Shown: positions 8,836-17,457, numbered from the stretch's first letter. The stretch is 64,000 bases of DNA from Bacillus sp. F19 (GCA_023823795.1 CP085710.1:2506001-2570000), one strand, 5' to 3'. The notes: generated by a model from the sequence alone, not told the origin. Program-made: numbers and translations.

Positions 8836-8964
8836 AATTAACCCTCCTTTTTCTAAAGGGTGTGTTAAAAGAAAGCTGTCTATTCGCCCTTTTAATTGAA
8901 ATGATAAGACAAGTTTCCACTTCTCCTAACATATAAATTTAAAAATGAATAAGGAGGTTCAGTC

Positions 8965-9414
8965 ATGCGCTTTGTTTTAATTAAAAAGAAATGGATTTTG
9001 GTTGTTGCCGCTCTTGTTGCTATAATAGGGTTTGGAGGCTGGTATTATTTCAATCCGGCAGCATCTCCAACCTTGAAGATGGAGAACAGCAGCGGGAATT
9101 TAGAAATTAATATGGTTACGGGCGAATTTAAATCAAAAACGGAAGATGGAAAAGAGATTGAAGCATACAGGTGGGACCCGGGAACGATTTATGTGCCTGA
9201 AGGAAAACAAGTTACTTTAACCATTTACGGCATAAATGGGAGTGAGCATCCCTTCCGGATTGAAGGAACAGATATAACAGGTGTCGTGAAGAAAGGTGCT
9301 AAAACAGTCATACCATTAAAATTCGAAAAAGAAGGGATTTATCGTCTCATATGCGATACGCACTCCCATCACGGACAAGGTGTGCCGATGATTGCATATA
9401 TAGTTGTAGATTAA
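8965..9414 (+). CDS. Membrane-anchored cupredoxin-domain protein
   Basis: The 149-residue protein has an uncleaved-looking N-terminal membrane segment (residues 10-28), then a cupredoxin-like beta domain facing outside. Probable copper ligands are His95 (SEHPF), Cys130, a His in CDTHSHHGQG (133-136) and Met142 (GVPM), in the C-to-His-to-Met order of type 1 copper sites. It may carry electrons or store copper at the outer face of the membrane. No oxidase or copper transporter gene is adjacent, so its partner is unknown. The ribosome-binding site is AAGGAGGTTCAGTC. Confidence 0.8.
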   Translation: MRFVLIKKKWILVVAALVAIIGFGGWYYFNPAASPTLKMENSSGNLEINMVTGEFKSKTEDGKEIEAYRWDPGTIYVPEGKQVTLTIYGINGSEHPFRIEGTDITGVVKKGAKTVIPLKFEKEGIYRLICDTHSHHGQGVPMIAYIVVD

Positions 9415-9554
9415 GAACAAAAAGCGCAGTCGACTTTGTCAGATTCGGGCAGGCAGATTTGTTCTGACCGCGGATCTGGGCGCAGGAGCTGGATGTAGAT
9501 AACTTATTTCAGTATATACAACCTTTTACTTTAATAAATTTCTAAACCATAATG

Positions 9555-9581
9555 AAAAAGAGCTGTCATCAGCTCTTTTTA
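9555..9581. terminator. Bidirectional intrinsic terminator
   Basis: AAAAAGAGCTG and CAGCTCTTTTT form an 11-bp stem with a four-base loop and A/U tracts on both sides. It lies between the cupredoxin gene and the convergent repeat-protein gene, overlapping the latter's stop codon. Confidence 0.9.
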
Positions 9582-10547
9582 TTCTTTATCCTCTCCAAAA
9601 ATCGCGATGCTTTGCCGATCTGTCACAAATTCATGTCCATCCCACTTCAAAACATTCATCATGTATCCCAGCCTATCTGCACTGTACCTGCCTGCAATAT
9701 TCTGATACGCATCCAGTTCATATATACCGTCACGTTCAAAATCAACAGGGTACAGCCCTGACAGTGCAGCTACCCACCCCTCTACAGGTTCCTTTAAAGT
9801 GCCGTCTTTCTTGTAAATTTCGTTCAGGTACTCTTCCCCTTTATACTGAAGATCAAGTATATATCGTTTAGCAGGCTTTAAGCTATCCACTTGTGCTTTG
9901 AATTGATCTTGATATAAAACTTCATATTTTTTTGAATCATTAAAAGCTTCAGAGTCGAAAATCTGCTTGAAGCTCCTGTCCGTGTACGTAAATACATAGG
10001 CGAATATAAAGCCGCCGCTGCCGCCGGAATTAATGACTACTAAAATATCTTCCACTTTATTGCCAGTAAAATCACCCAAAAATAAAGATGGATCATATCC
10101 TGCATTTTCTTTTAAGGGAATTTGCTGTACTTGGCCATTTCTTCCATTCTTGATATTAAGCGTGATATTGTTCAGAAAAGAACTATCAGGGGCAGTTTGA
10201 TTGGCCGTCAAAAAAACAGTATCAGGAATGCCATCTCCTGTGACATCTCCCATTTCTTCTGTCACAATAAATCTGTCATACTCCGCAACAGAATAGAATT
10301 CTGCGAAAAAAGCGCTGTTTCCTTTCATATTCGCTGCCTGGTGCCATGTGTTATGATTATTTTTTAAGATCATAACATAATGCTCGCCATTCAAACGGTA
10401 AGCAGCAGCTATTTCAAAAATCTGATCGCCATCTAAGTCCGCTGTAAAGATAGCGATACGATTATCTGGCCCGGTCAGCTCAAAGACCTCTGCCTCAGGA
10501 GGCAAAAATTGTTTTACAAGCGGCAAATAATGATAATACTCACTCAT
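9579..10547 (-). CDS. FG-GAP/VCBS-like repeat protein
   Basis: A 322-residue protein with no clear signal peptide. It carries at least four calcium-loop-like elements of the form D-x-D/T-G-D: ADLDGDQIFE, GDVTGDGIPD, GDFTGNKVED and VDFERDGIYE. These resemble FG-GAP/VCBS or dockerin-like loops of a beta-propeller-type fold. Function is unknown; similar proteins in bacilli are annotated only as repeat-containing. I chose the ATG at 10547 because GAGGTG lies just upstream. An in-frame GTG at 10559 would add four residues. The terminator overlaps the stop. Confidence 0.75.
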   Translation of the reverse strand: MSEYYHYLPLVKQFLPPEAEVFELTGPDNRIAIFTADLDGDQIFEIAAAYRLNGEHYVMILKNNHNTWHQAANMKGNSAFFAEFYSVAEYDRFIVTEEMGDVTGDGIPDTVFLTANQTAPDSSFLNNITLNIKNGRNGQVQQIPLKENAGYDPSLFLGDFTGNKVEDILVVINSGGSGGFIFAYVFTYTDRSFKQIFDSEAFNDSKKYEVLYQDQFKAQVDSLKPAKRYILDLQYKGEEYLNEIYKKDGTLKEPVEGWVAALSGLYPVDFERDGIYELDAYQNIAGRYSADRLGYMMNVLKWDGHEFVTDRQSIAIFGEDKE

Positions 10548-10673
10548 TGTGCACCTCACATTAGAACATTTGTTAAACTATGATATGCACAGGCATGGTC
10601 AGTTAGGCAGAAATTAAAAGAAGTAATATAAAACTTCATGTATCGTACTAAATATAGTCAAAGGATGAATGGT

Positions 10674-11795
10674 ATGAAAAAAATCATTATTGTAGGTGCA
10701 GGCATATTAGGTGCATCTGCTGCTTATCATTTAACAAAGCTCGGGGCGGATGTCACAGTCATCGACCGTAAAGATGCAGGACAAGCAACTGATGCTGCGG
10801 CAGGGATAGTTTGTCCCTGGGTGTCACAGCGCCGAAATCAAGCATGGTATAAGCTTGCCAAAGGCGGAGCGAGGTACTATCCTGAACTAATTGAAGAACT
10901 TCAAAAAGATGGAGAAACAGACACGGGTTATAAACAGGTTGGCGCGATTATCCTTCATCGTGAAGAAGATAAAATCAAGAAGATCCAAGAACGGGCCTTG
11001 AAAAGAAAAGAAGATGCACCAGAAATCGGCAGCATTACTCCTTTATCCAAAGAAGAGACAAAAAATAGCTTTCCTCCCCTCTCAGAAGACTTTTTTTCTG
11101 TTCATATTGAAGGAGCTGCACGTGTAGATGGACGTGCCCTAAGAGACTCCCTTTTGAGAGCTGCCGTGAAAAAGGGAGCCGTTTATATTCATGGGAATGC
11201 TAAGCTCCTATTTGAATGTGAACACGTTAAGGGAGTGTATGCAGATGGTAAATGTCTTTATGCAGATGAGGTCATAATCTGTGCAGGAGCTTGGGCAAAT
11301 GAATTATTAAAGCCGCTTGGCTTGACCTTTAAAGTCACCTACCAAAAAGCTCAGATCGCCCATTTGAAAATGGAAGATGCAAATACATCCTTCTGGCCGG
11401 TTGTCATGCCTCCTAGTGATCAATATCTGCTTGCATTCGATGAGCAGCGGATCGTGGCCGGAGCCACGCATGAAAATATTATGGAGGGGTTTGATACGAG
11501 AGTCACAGCCGGCGGCCTTCAGGAGGTTTTTAATAAAGCTTTAGAAACAGCACCCGGCTTAGAAGAATGTACCTTTCTTGAAGCAAGAACCGGCTTTAGG
11601 CCATTCACTCCGGGCTTTTTGCCTGTTGTGGGATTCGTTCCTGGCTGGAGAGGCTTAGCAGCAGCAAATGGACTCGGAGCATCGGGGCTGACGATGGGAC
11701 CTTATATTGGCCGTGAGCTTGCAAAGCTTGCACTAGGCATGGAGCTTGAAATTGATCTTAAGCAATATGAAATAAAAGGTGCATTGGGGGACTGA
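10674..11795 (+). CDS. yurR: FAD-dependent oxidoreductase of the D-amino acid oxidase (DAO) family, YurR-like
   Basis: This 373-residue flavoprotein closely recalls B. subtilis YurR. The N-terminal dinucleotide-binding motif is IIIVGAGILGASAAYHL followed by an acidic residue at the end of the second strand (VTVIDR). Other family stretches are AAAGIVCPWVSQRRNQ near residue 45 and LGASGLTMGP near the C-terminus. Related enzymes oxidise glycine or D-amino acids; the substrate here is not known. ATG at 10674 is preferred because AAAGGA precedes it; an upstream ATG at 10638 lacks a ribosome-binding site. The gene stands alone. Confidence 0.85.
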   Translation: MKKIIIVGAGILGASAAYHLTKLGADVTVIDRKDAGQATDAAAGIVCPWVSQRRNQAWYKLAKGGARYYPELIEELQKDGETDTGYKQVGAIILHREEDKIKKIQERALKRKEDAPEIGSITPLSKEETKNSFPPLSEDFFSVHIEGAARVDGRALRDSLLRAAVKKGAVYIHGNAKLLFECEHVKGVYADGKCLYADEVIICAGAWANELLKPLGLTFKVTYQKAQIAHLKMEDANTSFWPVVMPPSDQYLLAFDEQRIVAGATHENIMEGFDTRVTAGGLQEVFNKALETAPGLEECTFLEARTGFRPFTPGFLPVVGFVPGWRGLAAANGLGASGLTMGPYIGRELAKLALGMELEIDLKQYEIKGALGD

Positions 11796-11840
11796 ATCTC
11801 CCCCCTCCCTATAAGAATTCTATTCAGTACTAATCCCTGA

Positions 11841-12525
11841 TTATCCGTGACTTGTTTCAGTTTCCTTTTGATTCCGATAAACAGACGCCATTTAACTTTT
11901 TTGTGTCCTTCTATTGTTCAATATTTTCAATCGTAATTCGATTTTTCTCTTGCATATACACGCTTTTTTTGACGCCCTTTTTTTAGGATGGAGACGATTT
12001 TACTGTTCCATACTCACGCTTTGACACGCTTTGACGCCTTTTTTTCATGCTGAAGACGATTTTTCTGCTCCATACACACGCTTTAACGCCTTTTTTTCAT
12101 GCTGAAGACGATTTTTCTGTTCCATACACACGCTTTGACACTTTTTTTCAGGCTGGAGACGATTTTTCTGTTCCATACACTCGCTTTGACGCCTTTTTTT
12201 CAGGCTGGAGACGATTTTTCTGTTCCATACTCACGCTTTGACGCATTTTTTTCAGGATGGAGATACATGTGATGGCATCTCCGGTAAAGACAGGCCAGAT
12301 AAATTCACTTGTCATCTCCCTTGCGATGTAATTCAAATCTCCCCCTATCTTCGTTCCAATACTTGCAGTCATTAAACCATGCACCATCAGCCTTCCCTTT
12401 TCATCATGCTCCAAATGATGCCTGCCTTTATCACCCGGCAACTCAGCAAATTGCAGCGTTTCTTCTGCAGTAAAAGTTCGTTCCCATGTAAAAATGTCTC
12501 CCAAATTAAGTTTCAGATCCTGCAA
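11841..12525 (-). pseudogene. MaoC-like (R)-enoyl-CoA hydratase gene, broken by repeat expansion
   Basis: The intact first part encodes a MaoC/hot-dog hydratase: LGDIFTWERTF, SGDKGRHH-like PGDKGRHHLEHDEKGR, GLMTASIGTKIGGDL and WPVFTGDAITC. After that point the frame enters the tandem repeats and the open frame stops at 12148 with unrelated sequence. Left of the array, the minus strand still reads MQEKNRITIEN and then, in another frame, VYRNQKETETSHG, which resemble the missing C-terminal strand region of MaoC proteins. I infer expansion of a 52-bp piece of the gene itself. The start is unclear: a TTG abuts AAGGGAG too closely. Confidence 0.65.
11939..12262. repeat. Minisatellite: about six tandem units of roughly 52 bp
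   Basis: A unit containing GACGATTTTTCTGTTCCATA, then CACGCTTTGACGCC, a run of T, and CAGGCTGGA repeats in tandem. Units start at 11993, 12055, 12107, 12158 and 12210, with spacings of 62, 52, 51 and 52 bases and a final 52-base unit to 12261. A diverged unit lies at 11939-11992. The array starts inside the 3' part of the maoC-like gene on the minus strand. Since 52 is not a multiple of three, the unit reads in a different frame in each copy. Confidence 0.9.
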
Positions 12526-12595
12526 CTCCCTTATTAATTAATAACTAAACTATGTCAAGATCCCGAATATGAATACTCATTCATTTTTTTGCTGT

Positions 12596-12624
12596 AAAAA
12601 AAGATATACGGTTACCGTATATCC
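12596..12624 (-). terminator. Intrinsic terminator of cdsA-like gene
   Basis: On the minus strand GATATACGG pairs with CCGTATATC over a three-base loop, followed by seven U residues, immediately after the stop codon. Confidence 0.9.
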
Positions 12625-12625
12625 T

Positions 12626-13411
12626 TTAAATTAACCCAATTAACTTTAATCCGATGAAAACAAAGATCCAGCTGTCCAGCCTGTCCAAAATTCCACCATG
12701 TCCAGGAAGCAGCTTGCCCGAATCTTTTACTTTGAAATGTCGTTTTAAAGCTGACTCTACCAAGTCCCCAACTTGTCCGGCAATAGAAACGATGAAAATG
12801 AGCAGAACCGTTTCACCGTAATTGTCAAATGGCTGAAAACTCATTTGCATAATAAGGCCAATAATAAGAGCAATGATGATGCCCCCGATTGAACCTTCAA
12901 TTGTCTTATTCGGGCTTACCTTTTCAGCAAGCTTCGTTTTACCAAACTTTCTGCCGACAAAATAGGCTCCTGAATCAGTTGCCCAAATTGAGATTAAAAC
13001 AGCCAATGTCCATATAAGCCCTTCATCAATTCTTGCTTCAGCCAAAAACACAAAGCCAAATCCGATGTACAGAACTCCGATCAGCAGCGTTCCAGCCTTT
13101 TCAATCGAATATTCAGTATTGAAGACAGTGGATGTCAGGAAAAACAAAACGAGTGCCAGCAGCACTTTAATTTGGATAATCTCAAACGCTACATTCAAAA
13201 ACGGAAGCAGCGGGAGAAATAACAGAACGATTCCTGCAAGACCTACAAAATATTTCGTCCCATATTTCCGTATTTTTATGATGGTTGTCAGTTCATGAAA
13301 GGCAATTATGGCCAGTACCATTGCTAAATAAGTAAACCAGAATGCTCCAATGTAAAATGGAATCATGAATAAAATCAAGATAATAATGCCGGTGATGACA
13401 CGTTCTTTCAT
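12626..13411 (-). CDS. Phosphatidate cytidylyltransferase (CdsA-like), stand-alone copy
   Basis: This 261-residue integral membrane enzyme makes CDP-diacylglycerol from phosphatidate and CTP. It has about seven hydrophobic segments and the family signature near the C-terminus: SALKRHFKVKDSGKLLPGHG, then GILDRLDSW. The upstream region includes DSGAYFVGRKFGKTKL. In bacilli the main cdsA usually sits between uppS and dxr. This copy is monocistronic, so it is likely an extra paralogue, or the essential gene relocated; I cannot tell which. The start has an AAGGAAGTG ribosome-binding site. Confidence 0.9.
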   Translation of the reverse strand: MKERVITGIIILILFMIPFYIGAFWFTYLAMVLAIIAFHELTTIIKIRKYGTKYFVGLAGIVLLFLPLLPFLNVAFEIIQIKVLLALVLFFLTSTVFNTEYSIEKAGTLLIGVLYIGFGFVFLAEARIDEGLIWTLAVLISIWATDSGAYFVGRKFGKTKLAEKVSPNKTIEGSIGGIIIALIIGLIMQMSFQPFDNYGETVLLIFIVSIAGQVGDLVESALKRHFKVKDSGKLLPGHGGILDRLDSWIFVFIGLKLIGLI

Positions 13412-13530
13412 TTGTTACACTTCCTTATCTTTTTTTCCATTAGAATTGATTGTACTATAAAGATAAGAAAAACGAAAAACAAATCTGTATTTTTATATAG
13501 ATGTTTCCTGAATTCCTATTAAAATCCATC

Positions 13531-13563
13531 AAAAAAGACCAAATGCACAAATGCACTTGGTCA
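13531..13563 (-). terminator. Intrinsic terminator of the DUF1292 gene
   Basis: GACCAAGTGCA pairs with TGCATTTGGTC on the minus strand with a four-base loop and a run of six U residues. Confidence 0.9.
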
Positions 13564-13576
13564 TAGTATATGTAAA

Positions 13577-13867
13577 TCAGTTTTCTTCTTCATCCATCAA
13601 TTCGTCAAAAGCAGCAGATACTTTATCGAACTCATCGTCGCTCTCGATTGCAGTGAAATCTCCTTCTTCGTCTACTCGAAGGAAATAGATATCAATGTCT
13701 TCATCAGTTTCCTGCTGTATTTCTTCTACAAACCCGACTGCAGCATATTCTGTGCCTTCTACTGTTAATACCCCAAGAACTTCTACTTCCTGCTCCTGAT
13801 CGTTCTCATCGCTGATTGTGAAAATCTCGCCTACTTCAATTTTATCCAACGTAAAATCTCCTTCCAT
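13577..13867 (-). CDS. DUF1292 family protein (YrzB-like)
   Basis: A 96-residue, very acidic soluble protein. The pattern FTISDENDQEQEVEVLGVL, followed by YAAVGFVEE and IYFLRVDEEGDF, matches the DUF1292 family known in Firmicutes (for example B. subtilis YrzB). The molecular role of the family is not established. In B. subtilis the relative lies in a different neighbourhood; here the gene is alone with its own terminator. Confidence 0.85.
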   Translation of the reverse strand: MEGDFTLDKIEVGEIFTISDENDQEQEVEVLGVLTVEGTEYAAVGFVEEIQQETDEDIDIYFLRVDEEGDFTAIESDDEFDKVSAAFDELMDEEEN

Positions 13868-13983
13868 TAGTTGAAATTCTGATGAATTCTTTGCTTTAGT
13901 TATTTTCTCTAACTCAAGTAATATAATCCTCTTTTAGAACCCAATTTATTATAACACTTTGAAAGGAAATTACCTATTAAACG

Positions 13984-15246
13984 TTAAACAGCCGCAGATT
14001 CACTAATGAAGCTGTTTTTCTTTTCTTTAAACACAAATAAAAAGTAGAGAGCCCCAATGAAATAGATCATGCCGGTTATCAAAAAAACATAGGAGTAGCC
14101 CCAATAAGATCCATACTTTGCTACAATGAAAGTTGAAAGCGGCCCCATCGTTGCCCAGCCGAATGAAAAGGCCATCTGGCTTAAAGAATTGGCAATGCCC
14201 TTCATTTCATCAGGAACTCTGTTCATCATTAATGACATTTGGATGGGGTTTCCGGCATTCATGAGCGCCTGACGGAATAAAAAGCCTATAACAGCAAAGT
14301 ATATATTCGTTGTAAACCCAGTTAATAACAAAAACGGCAGGGAAAGCAGCTGCAGGAGAACTACCGCTTTTACTTCCCCCATTTTGTTCACTATGGCAGG
14401 ACCGATAATCATTGCAATTGCGGTCGCACCCTGGCCAAGTGAGAGAATCATCCCGATTGCTGAGTAGGAGGTTTGAAATCGATCAGCAAAATAGAGATTT
14501 AAATAAGGTATGACTAGTCCTGATCCGATTCCGATAATCGCCTGTGCACCTACAAATAGAATCACAAGTTTCCATTGCTGTTTTTTATTTGCACGAACCT
14601 CTGTATTTTCTGCTTTCTTGCTTAATCTTTTTCTGTTCTCCTTCATTAAGAAAATGGGAATTAAGCCTATTATGTATAAAGCGGTTCCAAACAGCAGTGT
14701 GATTCTTAGACTGGATAGAGAACTGAGTCCTGCTGCAAACGTGAATAAATCAGTCAAAACCCCTCCAAGCAGGTTACCAATAACATTTGCAGCCATCATT
14801 ACCGCAAAGTGGAAGCTGAAAAGATGAATTCTCTGTTTCTCATTTGAATTTTCCGCAAGCCATGGAATCATGGATACTTGAATAAAAGACATAAAAGTTC
14901 CGCTGGCAAAAGCGAGGATAAGGAGCATCATCTCCCATTCAAAAATAGATCGGCCAAGCAGGGTCATGGAGGCAAATAATGAACCGATCAGCATCACGTT
15001 TTTTCTGCCGGTCCTATCACTCAGAAAACCGGCCGGTACCAGAAAAATCGTTTGGGCAAGTGCTGTCAGTGCAATCACATTTCCATTCGTTAATTCGCTG
15101 TAACCTAGATCGCGCAAATATAGATTATAAAGGGTCATGAAAATGCCCATGCCGATTTGAGTCATGATATTTGCGGCGACGGCAAGCTTGATGTTCCTGT
15201 TATACGACTGATAATTATTGATTAATTCATGCAGATACATGCTCAT
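13984..15246 (-). CDS. Major facilitator superfamily transporter
   Basis: A 12-segment MFS permease of about 420 residues. The loop between segments 2 and 3 reads GFLSDRTGRKNVML, a classic MFS motif A, and the second half repeats a similar topology. The substrate cannot be told from the sequence; drug-efflux-like and uncharacterised MFS proteins look alike. I prefer the ATG at 15246, about ten bases after GAGGCG, over an in-frame GTG at 15264. No partner gene is adjacent. Confidence 0.85.
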   Translation of the reverse strand: MSMYLHELINNYQSYNRNIKLAVAANIMTQIGMGIFMTLYNLYLRDLGYSELTNGNVIALTALAQTIFLVPAGFLSDRTGRKNVMLIGSLFASMTLLGRSIFEWEMMLLILAFASGTFMSFIQVSMIPWLAENSNEKQRIHLFSFHFAVMMAANVIGNLLGGVLTDLFTFAAGLSSLSSLRITLLFGTALYIIGLIPIFLMKENRKRLSKKAENTEVRANKKQQWKLVILFVGAQAIIGIGSGLVIPYLNLYFADRFQTSYSAIGMILSLGQGATAIAMIIGPAIVNKMGEVKAVVLLQLLSLPFLLLTGFTTNIYFAVIGFLFRQALMNAGNPIQMSLMMNRVPDEMKGIANSLSQMAFSFGWATMGPLSTFIVAKYGSYWGYSYVFLITGMIYFIGALYFLFVFKEKKNSFISESAAV

Positions 15247-15482
15247 AAAAGTATTTCGCCTCACTAAATTTTCGTCTTCTTAAATATAAGGCATTTATTA
15301 AAATTAACATACAATTTTTTCATTGGCTGTAAAAAAAGAGCATACGGAAGCGCCAGATGAAGGTTCTTTGTGAATTTGCTGTCAGATTACATCAGAATAA
15401 TGAGCAAAATTACTCAAAAGCAATAACTGTCTGTCAGCATTATACTTTCAAACGCCAAGGAAATATAAAAATACAAATTAAA

Positions 15483-15694
15483 AAGCGGTGACATCATAGT
15501 CACCGCTTCAGAGTGTAGACAAACCCTATTTTCTAATATCATATTGTTGAAATAGGGTTTTTTCTTTCGTTTTATTCGTATATTTAGATGTCTTTTTGTA
15601 AAAAGACCACAATATCTTGTGCCTGACTTTTGGTATAAAAATAGCTGTCGACTTTGTCGACAGCCTGAAGCGGTGACATCATAGTCACCGCTTC
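15483..15694. repeat. Hairpin-rich intergenic element with a 27-bp direct repeat
   Basis: The gene-free stretch 15247-15701 holds four hairpins. A 27-bp sequence, AAGCGGTGAC, six bases, then GTCACCGCTT and C, occurs at 15483-15509 and again identically at 15668-15694. Between them lie AAACCCTATTT with its inverted copy and a T-run (15520-15563), and AGCTGTCGAC-TTTG-TCGACAGC (15644-15665). The first 27-bp copy has a U-tract on the minus strand and could terminate the GIY-YIG transcript. The layout resembles a small non-coding mobile or REP-like element, or the relic of an insertion sequence. Confidence 0.7.
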
Positions 15695-15701
15695 TTGCTT
15701 A

Positions 15702-16076
15702 TTATTTATAGAAAACTTTATCTACATTATATTTAGCCTGAAGCTCATTAATAATGTAAGTCTCGTATATTTCACGATCCACTGCGTTGTCTACGACACA
15801 AACAGCAATTTCATGTACTTCATCACGATTATTTTTGATTGGGGATACGGTATCTTCAAAATGCTTTTTGATTCTTTGTCTAAGTTTGCGAGCTTTTCCT
15901 ACAAACAATAGCTCATCATTGATGTTGTAAAACATAAATATCCCGCCTTTATCGCGGGGAATTCTGTTGTAATCAGTAAATCCATATTCACTGCTTAATG
16001 GAGCCTCAACAGGCTGGCCTTTAACCGGATTTCTAGTCAGAACAACATCTGCTCTAGGTATTTCAATTTTGATCAT
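15702..16076 (-). CDS. GIY-YIG domain protein
   Basis: A 124-residue protein whose second half is a GIY-YIG nuclease-type domain: GIFMFYN (45-51) and LLFVGKARKLRQRI (57-70) stand for the two name-giving strands, with Arg63/Arg67 and Glu105 (YETYII) as candidate catalytic residues. The first 40 residues are an extra N-terminal region. Such small proteins are sometimes nucleases and sometimes only structural; the role here is unknown. The ribosome-binding site is AGGAAGTG. Confidence 0.8.
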   Translation of the reverse strand: MIKIEIPRADVVLTRNPVKGQPVEAPLSSEYGFTDYNRIPRDKGGIFMFYNINDELLFVGKARKLRQRIKKHFEDTVSPIKNNRDEVHEIAVCVVDNAVDREIYETYIINELQAKYNVDKVFYK

Positions 16077-16193
16077 TAAGATTCACTTCCTATATTATGT
16101 GACTTGTTCTTATCAATTTCGTGCGAAAAATGAACTTATGTATTATCTCATACGTATAGCGGAAAATGCCACCAAATCTAATAAAAAGACTAT

Positions 16194-16511
16194 TCAATAT
16201 ATTAATTTGTTTTCGGCTATAAGGTACACATGATTTTGTTTTTCTGCGAATACCGCTGATTGCCCGGCCTTGAGAGAGTCATAAACAAATGCTGAAACTG
16301 ACAAAAGTCTTCCTGATGAAAGTTTAATGTGATAAACCTGCTGAGATATGACATTTATTCCTGATTCTGCGATGTCTGTTGTCTGATATTTTTTCACAAC
16401 ATATCCTTTATGAGTTGTGACTGTCAGTTCACTTTTAACAAAGCCTGCCCAGGCAAAGTAGAGTAAAAACGCTGATATGAATAGAATGATTGTTCCAATT
16501 GGCCGTTTCAA
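16194..16511 (-). CDS. Small single-pass membrane protein, unknown function
   Basis: About 105 residues with one N-terminal membrane segment (IIILFISAFLLYFAWAGF-like, residues 7-24) and a beta-rich outer domain. I do not recognise the family. TTG at 16511 is the likely start because AGAGGTGATTTCA precedes it with good spacing; a GTG at 16520 would lie inside that site. No obvious terminator follows. Confidence 0.65.
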   Translation of the reverse strand: MKRPIGTIILFISAFLLYFAWAGFVKSELTVTTHKGYVVKKYQTTDIAESGINVISQQVYHIKLSSGRLLSVSAFVYDSLKAGQSAVFAEKQNHVYLIAENKLIY

Positions 16512-16558
16512 TGAAATCACCTCTGTTTAGTTATATCCAATTTCAAAAACGGCATAAT

Positions 16559-16588
16559 AAAAAACTGCGATTTATTCCGCAGCTTTTT
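16559..16588 (-). terminator. Intrinsic terminator of cysteine dioxygenase gene
   Basis: CTGCG and CGCAG form a short stem with an eight-base loop, followed by six U residues on the minus strand, overlapping the end of the coding region. Confidence 0.7.
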
Positions 16589-17135
16589 TCAATTTTATTT
16601 CTTTTACTTTTTGATGTATTTCATCAGGCCACCATGCCCCGCAATCATCAGAAACTATGCATGCTGCACATTTTTCGAGATCATAGACCTTCATTCCGGT
16701 GATTGGCGGAGAATAGAGGTGAAGTGTCACAAGGTTTGTGCCATTAGACTCCCCCATTTTATGCACCCCTCCTTTTGGTGCAAAAAAGCTCCTTCCTTTC
16801 TCTTTTTTTTCTGTAAATAATTCAGAAGGCAGCTGATTTTCTTTCACTTCATAAACCGTGTTTTCAGAAACCCCGTTTATGACCTGAATCCAACCATGCG
16901 ACTTCCCGTGATCATGAGGTACACATTCCAATTCAGACCAGTTCATCACAAGTAATTCGAGTGTTTCATTTTTATATAGAAGCTTTCGGTAGTATGGTTT
17001 ATTCTGTTCGTTTTTTAAGAAGGGCTTCAATTCTTCAATTTGTATGTTCAGACTTTTTAAAGCTTCCAATAATTCCATTTCCGATGCTGAATGAACACTT
17101 CCAAGAATGGTTTGCATCCTTTCAGAGAGCTTCAA
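16572..17135 (-). CDS. Cysteine dioxygenase-type cupin
   Basis: A 187-residue protein of the cysteine dioxygenase type I family, which oxidises cysteine to cysteine sulfinate with Fe(II) and O2. The iron-binding histidines are in CVPHDHGKSHGW (His74, His76) and GGVHKMG (His125). The C-terminal tail (CAACIVSDDCG) adds four cysteines not needed for catalysis and may be a small metal or redox site. The start is TTG with an AGGAGG box eight bases upstream. It is monocistronic; B. subtilis YubC is a comparable enzyme. Confidence 0.85.
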   Translation of the reverse strand: MKLSERMQTILGSVHSASEMELLEALKSLNIQIEELKPFLKNEQNKPYYRKLLYKNETLELLVMNWSELECVPHDHGKSHGWIQVINGVSENTVYEVKENQLPSELFTEKKEKGRSFFAPKGGVHKMGESNGTNLVTLHLYSPPITGMKVYDLEKCAACIVSDDCGAWWPDEIHQKVKEIKLKKAAE

Positions 17136-17283
17136 TTCTTAAACCTCCTCTCAAGTTCAAGTATCACTTTAAACAATATGATAAGATATCTCATCCATAT
17201 GTAAAAAAATTTTTCATTTGTCTTTATTCACTCTGTCACAATATTCGTTCTAGGTGAATAACCTAATTCGCAGAGAAGGGATT

Positions 17284-17457
17284 ATGATGAACAATTACCA
17301 GTATGGGTATTACCCTAATAATTGGCCGCAGGAAGAACCATTCGAAAATAGAGAGGATGCAATAGACAATATGGATATAGAAGAAGATTCAGACGGTACC
17401 GCAGACGCCGTTTTCCCTTTTACGTATTTATCTATCCATTCGATTATTAACAGCTAA
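17284..17457 (+). CDS. Small hypothetical protein, about 57 residues
   Basis: The product begins MMNNYQYGYYPNNWPQEEPF, is Tyr/Asn-rich at the start and strongly acidic in the middle, and ends in a hydrophobic stretch (FPFTYLSIHSIINS). I do not recognise a family; the composition recalls small spore-associated proteins, but that is only a guess. The ribosome-binding site AGAAGGGATT precedes two adjacent ATGs at 17284 and 17287. A clear terminator follows. Confidence 0.55.
   Translation: MMNNYQYGYYPNNWPQEEPFENREDAIDNMDIEEDSDGTADAVFPFTYLSIHSIINS

Noticed and set aside
12047-12241. 64-codon open frame on the plus strand
   Set aside because: It is made only of the 52-bp tandem repeat read in one frame and has no ribosome-binding site.
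11950-12262. CRISPR array
   Set aside because: The units are continuous tandem copies without unique spacers, lie inside a gene and have no cas genes nearby.
16085-16115. Possible dif site (CACTTCCTATATTATGTGACTT)
   Set aside because: The outer arms recall the B. subtilis dif site but the spacer is about eight bases too short, and the sequence overlaps the ribosome-binding site of the GIY-YIG gene. No convincing dif site was found in the window.
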